Assembly (NCBI GenBank): GCA_902363595.1
Contig: CABJAP010000005.1
Coordinates: forward strand, 186,001-250,000
Reading direction: 5' to 3'
Source: Clostridia bacterium
GTDB taxonomy: Bacteria; Bacillota; Clostridia; Peptostreptococcales; Anaerovoracaceae
Length of the DNA stretch: 64,000 bases
Below are positions 16,352-23,857 of this stretch, piece after piece. The translations under genes and the position numbers were made by a program. Positions within the stretch are counted from its first letter, which is position 1. Every line of letters begins with the position of its first letter. The notes below the pieces were generated by a model, which saw only the letters and a list, made by a program, of their open reading frames with translations, made no database searches and was not told where the DNA came from.

Positions 16352-17131
16352 TTAAGAGCGGCTGTCCGCATATTGGGGTGTTCCCAGCCCGTACCCGCCT
16401 GCCACATCCAGGATATGGCCAGTTATATAAGAAGATGCATCGCAAGCGAAAAATGCCGCCGCATCTGCGATATCCTCCGGGTTTGCCATACGGCCGAGGG
16501 GAACATGAGATAGAAACGATTTTAAAAAATCTTCGGGCATGTTTTTCATGGCCGCCTCAGTTGCGGTCAGCCCGGGGAGTACTGCATTGCATCGAATATT
16601 ATTGCGGGCATATTGCAGTGCAATTTGCTGTGTGATGTTATTAATCGCAGCTTTCGAAACTCCGTAGCCGATTCTGGTTATATCGGCAATGAGGCCGCCG
16701 ATGGAGGAAATATTGACGATATTGCCGCCGCCGCTTTTGATCATATGGGGAATGGTGAGCTTGCAAAGACGATAAACGCTTCCCAGATTGAGATGCAGCA
16801 GATCAAAAAAAGCTTCTTCGCTGCCGTTTACTAGGTCCAAATCCACAGCTGGACGGCCCACTCCAAAATTGTTGATCAGGATGTCAATGCGTTCTGATTT
16901 TTTTATGATTTCTTCGATCATCGTTTCATAACTATCCGTTTGCGTGCCGTCGAAAAAGACTGGAGTCATTTGATATTCAGGATGCTGGACGCAAATCTCT
17001 TCCGCGGCATCCGGCCTTCTTACACCCATATAGACATGAGCGCCGCCCCGTGCCAGCTTGAGTGCGCAGGCCAGCCCGATTCCCTTTGTGGAAGATGTTA
17101 CTAATGCAATTTTATTTTCAAAACATTTCAT
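16352..17131 (-). CDS. SDR dehydrogenase resembling Clostridial 7alpha-hydroxysteroid dehydrogenase
   Basis: A 259-residue short-chain dehydrogenase. The nucleotide site is VTSSTKGIG, the catalytic set Ser143, Tyr156, Lys160 (NISSIGG, IGYGVSK) and NNFG is present. Two details point beyond a generic SDR: the VTSST-x-GIG start with NIRCNAVLPGL, and the C-terminus HVPLGRMANPEDIADA...VAGGYGLGTPQY, both of which closely match my recollection of the Clostridial NADP-dependent 7alpha-HSDH from C. sordellii and C. absonum. Arg38-Arg39 after the second strand favours NADP(H). Such enzymes oxidise the 7alpha-hydroxyl of cholate and chenodeoxycholate. It is transcribed against its neighbours, alone. Confidence for SDR is near certain; for bile-acid substrate moderate. 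Confidence 0.7.
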   Translation of the reverse strand: MKCFENKIALVTSSTKGIGLACALKLARGGAHVYMGVRRPDAAEEICVQHPEYQMTPVFFDGTQTDSYETMIEEIIKKSERIDILINNFGVGRPAVDLDLVNGSEEAFFDLLHLNLGSVYRLCKLTIPHMIKSGGGNIVNISSIGGLIADITRIGYGVSKAAINNITQQIALQYARNNIRCNAVLPGLTATEAAMKNMPEDFLKSFLSHVPLGRMANPEDIADAAAFFACDASSYITGHILDVAGGYGLGTPQYADSRS

Positions 17132-17183
17132 GTATTTTCACCATCCTGGTCGTTGATAGTTTTTAGTATGAGATAAAAAACAG

Positions 17184-17225
17184 TTCTTTATGCCTGCGGC
17201 AGAATAAATTTTCTTCCATAAAGAA
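17184..17225. promoter_or_regulatory. inverted repeat in the SDR-ahpC intergenic region
   Basis: TTCTTTATG (17184-17192) and CATAAAGAA (17217-17225) are perfect 9-base inverted arms with 24 bases between, flanked by further TTAGTAT...ATACTAA symmetry. The region separates divergent genes 16352 and ahpC. It could be an operator for a redox regulator; it does not match the PerR box. Confidence 0.4.
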
Positions 17226-17260
17226 TACTAAAGATAAATAAATCATGAAGGAGGTTTTTT

Positions 17261-17824
17261 ATGTCACTAATTAATAAACAATTGGATGAATTCAAAGTTA
17301 ATGCGTATCACAACGGTGAATTTACTCAGGTTACCAGACAGAGCCTTGAGGGCCATTGGTCGGTATTTGTATTCTATCCTGCAGATTTCACTTTTGTTTG
17401 TCCGACAGAACTAGGGGATTTGGCCGATCATTATCAGGATTTTAAAAACATTGGCTGTGAGGTTTATTCTGTTTCTACAGACACCCATTTTGTACACAAA
17501 GCATGGGCGGATACCTCTGATACCATCAAAAAAATTCAGTATCCGATGCTGGCTGATCCGACGGCAATACTGGCACGAATGTTTGAAGTGCTGATTGAAG
17601 AGGAAGGGCTGGCTCTTCGGGGAACCTTTATCGTCAATCCCCAGGGAGAAATAAAAGCTTATGAAGTCAATGACAACAGCATTGGCAGAGATGCTGAGGA
17701 ATTGCTGCGCAAAGTGCAGGCTGCTCAATTTGTAGCTGAACACGGCGATCAGGTCTGTCCTGCTAAATGGAAGCCCGGTGAGCAGACCCTGTCTCCAAGC
17801 CTGGATTTAGTAGGCAAGCTTTAA
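17261..17824 (+). CDS. ahpC: alkyl hydroperoxide reductase subunit AhpC
   Basis: A 187-residue typical 2-Cys peroxiredoxin. The peroxidatic Cys47 is in FVCPTELGDLADHY and the resolving Cys166 in VCPAKWKPG; Thr and Arg partners are in place. It reduces H2O2 and organic peroxides and is recycled by an AhpF-type flavoprotein. The ATG follows AAGGAGG. The reductase gene lies 92 bases downstream behind a hairpin. The HTH-desulfoferrodoxin gene about 1 kb upstream is a possible regulator. Confidence 0.97.
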   Translation: MSLINKQLDEFKVNAYHNGEFTQVTRQSLEGHWSVFVFYPADFTFVCPTELGDLADHYQDFKNIGCEVYSVSTDTHFVHKAWADTSDTIKKIQYPMLADPTAILARMFEVLIEEEGLALRGTFIVNPQGEIKAYEVNDNSIGRDAEELLRKVQAAQFVAEHGDQVCPAKWKPGEQTLSPSLDLVGKL

Positions 17825-17843
17825 GGTGCAATGAGATAGAAGG

Positions 17844-17893
17844 ATGCTGCAAAATGACTGGTTTCCAGCTGTTTTGCAGCATTTATTGCTTTT
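17844..17893 (+). terminator. hairpin between ahpC and its reductase gene
   Basis: ATGCTGCAAAA (17844-17854) pairs perfectly with TTTTGCAGCAT (17872-17882), followed by TTATTGCTTTT. It may be a partial terminator that keeps reductase levels below AhpC, or a full terminator. Confidence 0.65.
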
Positions 17894-17916
17894 AAAATGG
17901 GAAAAGGAGTGAAACT

Positions 17917-19593
17917 ATGCGTAATAAAAACAGTTATGACTTAATTATTCTCGGCGGCGGCTGCGCCGGTTTGACCGCTGGTATTTATGCAGGCAGGGCT
18001 AAGCTGAGAACCCTGATTATAGAAAACCGGCAGGCGGGCGGCCAGGCGGCTACCACAGATGAGATCGCTAATTACCCGGGTTTGAAGACAACAACCGGAC
18101 CGAAATTGATGGCAACTATGCTTGAGCAGGCCAAATCCTTTGGAACGGAATTTCTTCAAAGCCAGGTGCGCAAGATTAATTTGAAGGACGAACAGAAAGA
18201 GGTGGAAACAGACGCAGGAACTTTTGTGAGCTGGGCCGTAATCCTGGCAACAGGCGCCAATCCAAGAAAACTGGGATTTGAGGGAGAAGAAGCGTTTAAA
18301 GGCAGAGGCGTAGGCTATTGCGCGACCTGCGACGGCATGTTCTTTGAAGGCAAGGATATTTTTGTAGTCGGAGGAGGGTATAGTGCTGCCGAGGAAGCCC
18401 TTTATTTGACCAGATTCGGCAAAAAAGTTACAGTCCTCGTGCGAAAAGATCAATTTCGCTGTGCGAAATCCATTGCTGATAAAGTGCTATCTCACCCAAA
18501 GATCGAGGTGCGCTTTCATACGGAATTGCTTAAAGTATACGGGCAAGAGCTGCTGGAAGGAGCAGTCTTAAAAAACAATAAGACCGGTGAAGTAACAGAG
18601 TATAAGGCTTCGGAAGAGGACGGAACATTCGGCGTCTTTGTTTTTATTGGTTATGAACCTGATGCGCAGCTGTTTAAAAACCAAATTCAGCTGGACCAGG
18701 AAGGGTATATTCTTACAGATGAAACCATGCAGACCAGCGAAGACGGCGTTTTTGCCGCGGGAGATGTGCGCCCCAAACTTTTGCGGCAGCTGGTTACGGC
18801 AACTGCGGACGGCGCGGTAGCAGCGACTCAGGCCGAAAAATATATCCTAAAAATAAAAGAGAAATACGGAATTGAGGAAGAATATACCCATACGGCTATA
18901 GGTAAGCAGGAAACAAAAGAGCGTCCGGCCGCTGCTGATCAGACGGAAAATCAAGGTGGTCTGGAACCGGAAGTTCGTGCACAAGTATTGACTGTTTTTG
19001 AAAAGCTGAATCGAGACATAACGATTGTAACCATATTCGATGAAACAAATGAAAAATCAAAAGAACTTACCGATTTCTTAAAAAATATCGCAAACCTCAG
19101 CTCTCATATCAATCTGCAAGTCTATCAAAGGGGAGAAAATCTACAGGTTGAAAAAGCAATTGGGTTTGAACGAGTACCGGCAGCAGCTTTTCTCGACAGC
19201 GAGGGTGCCTATACAGGAATCAAATTCAGCGGAATTCCCGGCGGACATGAATTTAATTCCTTTATCCTGGCGATCTATAACTTGGCGGGGCCTGGCCAGG
19301 AAATCAGCGGAGAGCTGGTCGAGCGGGCACAGAGGATTCAAAAGGAGGTGCATCTTCAGATATGCGTCTCTCTCTCGTGTCATTTCTGTCCGGAGGTAGT
19401 GGCTGCTGCCCAGCATTTAGCTGCGATCTGTAGCAAAATTGAAGCTGAGATGATCGATATTGGACTATTTCCGGAAATGAAAAAAGAGTGGAATTTGATG
19501 AGCGTTCCGGCGTTGATCGTGAATGGACAAAAACCAACATTCGGCCCAAAAACAAAAGAAGAAATTCTGGCGTTAATTGAAAAAGGTGAGTGA
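17917..19593 (+). CDS. AhpF-like peroxiredoxin reductase with permuted domain order
   Basis: A 558-residue flavoprotein. Residues 1-310 are a thioredoxin-reductase-type module: FAD motif GGGCAGLTAGIYAGRA, redox pair Cys135-Cys138 (CATCDG), NADPH motif VGGGYSAAEEALYL, and the FAD closing motif GVFAAGDVR. Residues about 345-558 are a tandem thioredoxin-fold region with its own CxxC (Cys488, Cys491; LSCHFCPEVV), corresponding to the AhpF N-terminal domain but placed at the C-terminus. Classical AhpF has the reverse order. The electron path would be NADPH, FAD, Cys135/138, Cys488/491, then AhpC. It follows ahpC in the same direction. The ATG follows AAAAGGAG. Confidence 0.92.
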   Translation: MRNKNSYDLIILGGGCAGLTAGIYAGRAKLRTLIIENRQAGGQAATTDEIANYPGLKTTTGPKLMATMLEQAKSFGTEFLQSQVRKINLKDEQKEVETDAGTFVSWAVILATGANPRKLGFEGEEAFKGRGVGYCATCDGMFFEGKDIFVVGGGYSAAEEALYLTRFGKKVTVLVRKDQFRCAKSIADKVLSHPKIEVRFHTELLKVYGQELLEGAVLKNNKTGEVTEYKASEEDGTFGVFVFIGYEPDAQLFKNQIQLDQEGYILTDETMQTSEDGVFAAGDVRPKLLRQLVTATADGAVAATQAEKYILKIKEKYGIEEEYTHTAIGKQETKERPAAADQTENQGGLEPEVRAQVLTVFEKLNRDITIVTIFDETNEKSKELTDFLKNIANLSSHINLQVYQRGENLQVEKAIGFERVPAAAFLDSEGAYTGIKFSGIPGGHEFNSFILAIYNLAGPGQEISGELVERAQRIQKEVHLQICVSLSCHFCPEVVAAAQHLAAICSKIEAEMIDIGLFPEMKKEWNLMSVPALIVNGQKPTFGPKTKEEILALIEKGE

Positions 19594-19597
19594 GGGT

Positions 19598-20863
19598 ATG
19601 GGATCAATAATAAAGAAACACATGCATTATGCCTGGTTGGTGCTGGTTGGTGTTATCCTTATACGAGGGTTTGCGGGCGGCGGACTCAATATGACCTCCA
19701 GCCTATTTCTAGCTCCTGCTGCTGCCGAAATCGGTACCGGAATCGGCAGCTTATCCGTTTATTTGAGTATTACATCTGTAGTAATGGTAATTTGGCTTCC
19801 TGCGGCGGGAAAATTGATTAACAAGTATGATGTGCGTAAAATGGCCGCTGCCGGAGCTGCCCTGCAAGCTCTTTCCTTTGCCGGATTCGGTCTTATGAAA
19901 ACCGTGTATGGGTGGTATGTGCTGGCAATTCCTTACGCAATGGGAGCCGCCTTGATCGTTAATTTACTCGGCCCAATTTTGATTAATCGATGGTTTGCAA
20001 AAAAAGCGGGTACTATGCTGGGATTACAGATGGCTTTCGTTGGCTTGTTTGGTGCAGTTCTTCAGCCGTTTACCTCCGGACTGATTCAGGTAAGCGGCTG
20101 GCGGGATGCCTACTTTATGGTCGGCGGCGGATCCTTTCTGATCCTCTTTTTTGTGTCTTTGCTGCTGCTGCGCAATCGGCCCGAAGACCAAGGAACGCAG
20201 CCTTACGGGGAAACAAAAAATCAAGAAAGTCTGCCCCAAAAGAAAGCTGAAGAGCTGGCGATTACTGAAAACACGGCGCTTCGCTCCGCATCTTTTTACC
20301 TGCTGCTCTTTTTTATGATTGCGATAACTGGCGCAGGCGTTTTTACACAACATATCCCCATCTATGGATCGGTCCTAGGCTATTCGGTAAAAGCGACTGG
20401 TACTGCTTTAGCGTTTGCATCAGTAGGCAGCGCCATCGGTTCGATTGCCATTGGAATGATCAGCGACCGAATTGGAAGCCTAAAAACTTGCTATGGGCTG
20501 ATTGGCATCGGGATTGCGGCTGTGGGAGCTTTTTTTATCAGTTCGGCGGGGTTTTTCGTCTTTGGCACCGCGACTTTTCTTCATGGGCTGGTCAGCTCCG
20601 GGATTATGGTATTGGCGCCAATTTTGACGATTCAATTTTATGGACAAAAGGATTATGAAAAAATCTATGCCAAAGTCTCCATGGGGGCGCCCCTTGCATC
20701 CATCATCCTCATCCCAGCCTATGGTTTTATTTATGATCTGACCAAAAGCTATGTCTTTGTGCTCTTTGGGATATTGGCGCTGCTTATTGCGGCTGCTTTC
20801 TGCATTGGTTTGGGCTGGAGAAAACGCTGCACAATAGAAGGCTGTCCGGGCTGGAGGAAATGA
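19598..20863 (+). CDS. MFS transporter of the OFA (oxalate/formate antiporter) type
   Basis: A 421-residue transporter with about 12 hydrophobic segments. The N-terminal HYAWLVLVGVILIRGFAGGGLN pattern and the ISDRIGSLKTC cytoplasmic loop place it in MFS, nearest the OFA/monocarboxylate group. The ATG at 19598 overlaps nothing but sits 5 bases after the reductase stop with GGTGAGTGAGGG before it, so it is co-transcribed with the peroxide-defence genes. The cargo cannot be read. A TTG at 19577 would extend it into the upstream gene and is less likely. Confidence 0.75.
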   Translation: MGSIIKKHMHYAWLVLVGVILIRGFAGGGLNMTSSLFLAPAAAEIGTGIGSLSVYLSITSVVMVIWLPAAGKLINKYDVRKMAAAGAALQALSFAGFGLMKTVYGWYVLAIPYAMGAALIVNLLGPILINRWFAKKAGTMLGLQMAFVGLFGAVLQPFTSGLIQVSGWRDAYFMVGGGSFLILFFVSLLLLRNRPEDQGTQPYGETKNQESLPQKKAEELAITENTALRSASFYLLLFFMIAITGAGVFTQHIPIYGSVLGYSVKATGTALAFASVGSAIGSIAIGMISDRIGSLKTCYGLIGIGIAAVGAFFISSAGFFVFGTATFLHGLVSSGIMVLAPILTIQFYGQKDYEKIYAKVSMGAPLASIILIPAYGFIYDLTKSYVFVLFGILALLIAAAFCIGLGWRKRCTIEGCPGWRK

Positions 20864-20932
20864 TAAAGAAACCCCGTCCAGCCACTTGCCGGGGCTTGAA
20901 AAGAAATGGGGCGCGAAATGGCGCTGCACTTG

Positions 20933-20961
20933 TTGCCTTCTTCAAGGATTTAACATATAAT
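20933..20961 (+). promoter_or_regulatory. sigma-A promoter before the first hybrid kinase
   Basis: TTGCCT (20933-20938) and TATAAT (20956-20961), spacer 17, upstream of the kinase start at 21049. It is the best promoter I can see for the signalling block. Confidence 0.6.
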
Positions 20962-21048
20962 AGAACGAACGAAAGAAAATAGTGCGGCGCAGAGATCATA
21001 ACCGAAGCTGGTAAGAGCTGCATTTCTGTGAGCAATGGAGAATCTCAT

Positions 21049-23844
21049 ATGAAAAAGTGGAAAAGAATAAGTTCTATATTTTTAATCGCAATGATTTTAT
21101 GCACACTAACAGCCTCTAACATATATGCAGATGAAAAGGGAGAAAAGGATCCCCAGCAGGTCCTGACCGTTGCCTTTCCAGAGACGAAAGGCCTCCAAGA
21201 AGTAAACGAGGATGGTACTTATGGAGGCCTTGTTTATGATTGGCTTATGGAAATCGCCAAATACACCGGCTGGAAATATGAATTTGTGACTGGCGACGTG
21301 GAAACAATGCTGTCTGGGATGATGGAGGGTAAATACGACTTAATGGGAGGCATGTTCTATCAGAAGGAATATGAGTCGTTTTTTGAGTATCCTAAATATG
21401 CGGTCGGATCAAGCTATTGCCTTCTGATCAGCAGAGAAAATGACCCTGAGGTTAAAAGTTTTGATATCTCGACATTGAATGGTAAAACAATCGGTGTTTT
21501 TCAGAATGCAAAAAGTAAAATCGAACGCTTAAAGGTATTTCTTGAATCTAATCAATTGAATTGCAAAATTAAAAAATACAAAGATGTAAAAGCGTATGAA
21601 AGCTGCCTTGATAATGGAGAGGCGGATTTGATGCTGAGCAGCGATGCAAATTTAGAAAATTTAGATGCGGCATATGATGTTTGCGCAAAGTTTACTGCGG
21701 AATCATATTATATCGTAACGAAAGCCGGTTCTTCAGCAATATGTTCAGAACTGAGCCAGGCCATTGAGAAGATTTATGAAGCGGATCCCAATATGGCGCT
21801 GGAGTTATATGATAAATATGTATCGAATACATACACCAATTCAATTCATTTTTCAGAATCGGATCGCAATTATATAAAAGAGAGTGGGACTGTTCGAGTA
21901 GCCATAATCAAAGAGGGATACCCGCTTACATATCGTCAGAATAAAACGCTGAAAGGTATTGTGCCGGATGTTTTAAACTTGATTCAGAAACAAACAGGGC
22001 TGAAATTTGAATACGTTTATGCCAACTCCTATTCAGATGCTTTGGGAAAGATCAAGGACGGAAAAGCGGATATCATGGGCAGCTATCTGAATGATGCTTA
22101 TCAGGCAGATATACAGCAAGTGGTCCTTACAAAAAAATACGCCCAGTTGAATACCGTTATAATCAGAAACAGACAATCAGAGCTGTCTGATAAAAATTTA
22201 ACCATAGCCGTACCAGAAGATATGGCAGTACCCAATGGTGAACAGAACCACAAAGTGGCGTTTTATCCCACATTTGCTGACTGCCTTAAAGCTATAGACG
22301 CAGGAGACGCGGATTATATGGAGATCCCCTCCGCTCTCCTGGAATCTCTGTTTACCAGCAATTATTACGCCAATGTAACGCCGAGTGCGGCGGGAAATGA
22401 GCAGATGCAGATTTCCATGGCCTTAAGCAGCGATTTCGATGTGAATCTATATTCGATTCTCAATAAAGCCATCAATAGTTTGAGTAAAAAAGAAATTGAA
22501 GGAATTATACAGCAGAATTTAATATCCTCACAGATCAGTAAACCGAACTTAAAAGCAATGCTCTATTCACATATAGGTGCAGTTATTGTCTTCCTGATTG
22601 CCTTTATCATTTTGCTGGTCTTGGTATTCTTTACCATAGGACGCCTCAGTTTGAAGAGCAAAGCGATGGCATTGAAACTGGAAAAGGCAGAGGAAATGGC
22701 AAAAGCAAAATCAGATTTCCTTTCGCGCATGTCTCATGAGATTCGAACCCCAATGAACGCGATCATCGGGCTGACCTCTCTTACTAAAAAAATGGACGGT
22801 ACACCTGAAGATGTGGGCAGCAATTTGAATAAGATTGACACGTCGGCCAAATTTCTCCTTTCTCTGGTAAACGATATTCTTGACATGTCCAAACTGCAAA
22901 GCGATAAAATGGTTATACAAAGCGAGCCGTTTTCTTTAAACAAGCTTATCCGGCAGATCGAGGACATCTTTACCTTGCAGGCAGAAGAAAAATCTCTGGA
23001 ACTTTCATTTAGCAAAGCTTGGAGCAAAGACGGCTTTATTGGAGATGAAACCAGGCTGGCTCAGGTTTTAGTAAATCTTTTATCCAATGCCTGCAAGTTT
23101 ACCCCTGAAGGCGGTACCATTCAGTGTTCAGTTGAGGAAAAAAGCCGAAACCAAACCCATGCCAGCCTGGAGTTTCGGGTAAAGGACACTGGAATTGGGA
23201 TTCACGAAGACGATCTGGAACGGATTTTTGGTTCCTTTGAACAGCTCAATCAGAACGAGTATCGGGTACAGGGAACTGGTTTGGGACTGGCAATCAGCAG
23301 TAATCTGGTGCGTTTAATGGGAGGAGCCTTAGAGGTCAGCAGCCGGCCTGGAACAGGTTCAGATTTTTTCTTTACCTTGGATTTGCCCCTTGCGGACGAT
23401 ATTCAGACCGGGTGCAAAAACACGAATCATATGAAATCGGGAAAACGGCTGTCCGAAATGCATTTTCTTTTAGCAGAGGATAATGATCTTAATGCTGAGA
23501 TTGCGATTTCCCTGCTGGAACTGGAAGGCGCTCAGGTGGATTGGGCTTCCGATGGACAAAAGGCAGTTGAGATGTTTAAGGATTCTCGGCAAGGTTATTA
23601 CCAGGCGATTCTGATGGATGTGCAAATGCCGATTATGAACGGTCTGGATGCCTCATTTGAAATTCGAAGACTTAACCGGAAGGATGCAAAGAAGGTTGCG
23701 ATTATCGCCATGACGGCTAACAGCTTTCGAGAGGATAGAGAAAAGGCACTTGCTGCCGGAATGGACCGATTTATCGCCAAGCCTTTCGAGGCGGATCAAC
23801 TGATTGAAACCTTACTTGCGTGTACAACAGAAGGCACAGAATGA
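21049..23844 (+). CDS. hybrid histidine kinase with two extracellular SBP_bac_3 domains
   Basis: A 931-residue BvgS/EvgS-like sensor. A signal peptide (residues 1-27) is followed by two periplasmic-binding-protein type 3 domains, about 35-270 and 280-505, then one membrane helix about 512-535, a HisKA with phospho-acceptor His563 (RMSHEIRTPMNAI), an HATPase with N box (NLLSNACKFTPEG), G1 (DTGIGI) and G2 (GTGLGLAIS), and a receiver with Asp857 (AILMDVQMPIMNG). Type 3 domains usually bind amino acids or related ligands. The ATG at 21049 is 8 bases after GGAG. The next kinase follows after 13 bases. No Hpt or DNA-binding partner is adjacent, so the output is open. Confidence 0.92.
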   Translation: MKKWKRISSIFLIAMILCTLTASNIYADEKGEKDPQQVLTVAFPETKGLQEVNEDGTYGGLVYDWLMEIAKYTGWKYEFVTGDVETMLSGMMEGKYDLMGGMFYQKEYESFFEYPKYAVGSSYCLLISRENDPEVKSFDISTLNGKTIGVFQNAKSKIERLKVFLESNQLNCKIKKYKDVKAYESCLDNGEADLMLSSDANLENLDAAYDVCAKFTAESYYIVTKAGSSAICSELSQAIEKIYEADPNMALELYDKYVSNTYTNSIHFSESDRNYIKESGTVRVAIIKEGYPLTYRQNKTLKGIVPDVLNLIQKQTGLKFEYVYANSYSDALGKIKDGKADIMGSYLNDAYQADIQQVVLTKKYAQLNTVIIRNRQSELSDKNLTIAVPEDMAVPNGEQNHKVAFYPTFADCLKAIDAGDADYMEIPSALLESLFTSNYYANVTPSAAGNEQMQISMALSSDFDVNLYSILNKAINSLSKKEIEGIIQQNLISSQISKPNLKAMLYSHIGAVIVFLIAFIILLVLVFFTIGRLSLKSKAMALKLEKAEEMAKAKSDFLSRMSHEIRTPMNAIIGLTSLTKKMDGTPEDVGSNLNKIDTSAKFLLSLVNDILDMSKLQSDKMVIQSEPFSLNKLIRQIEDIFTLQAEEKSLELSFSKAWSKDGFIGDETRLAQVLVNLLSNACKFTPEGGTIQCSVEEKSRNQTHASLEFRVKDTGIGIHEDDLERIFGSFEQLNQNEYRVQGTGLGLAISSNLVRLMGGALEVSSRPGTGSDFFFTLDLPLADDIQTGCKNTNHMKSGKRLSEMHFLLAEDNDLNAEIAISLLELEGAQVDWASDGQKAVEMFKDSRQGYYQAILMDVQMPIMNGLDASFEIRRLNRKDAKKVAIIAMTANSFREDREKALAAGMDRFIAKPFEADQLIETLLACTTEGTE

Positions 23845-23857
23845 TAGGAGCAGAAAC

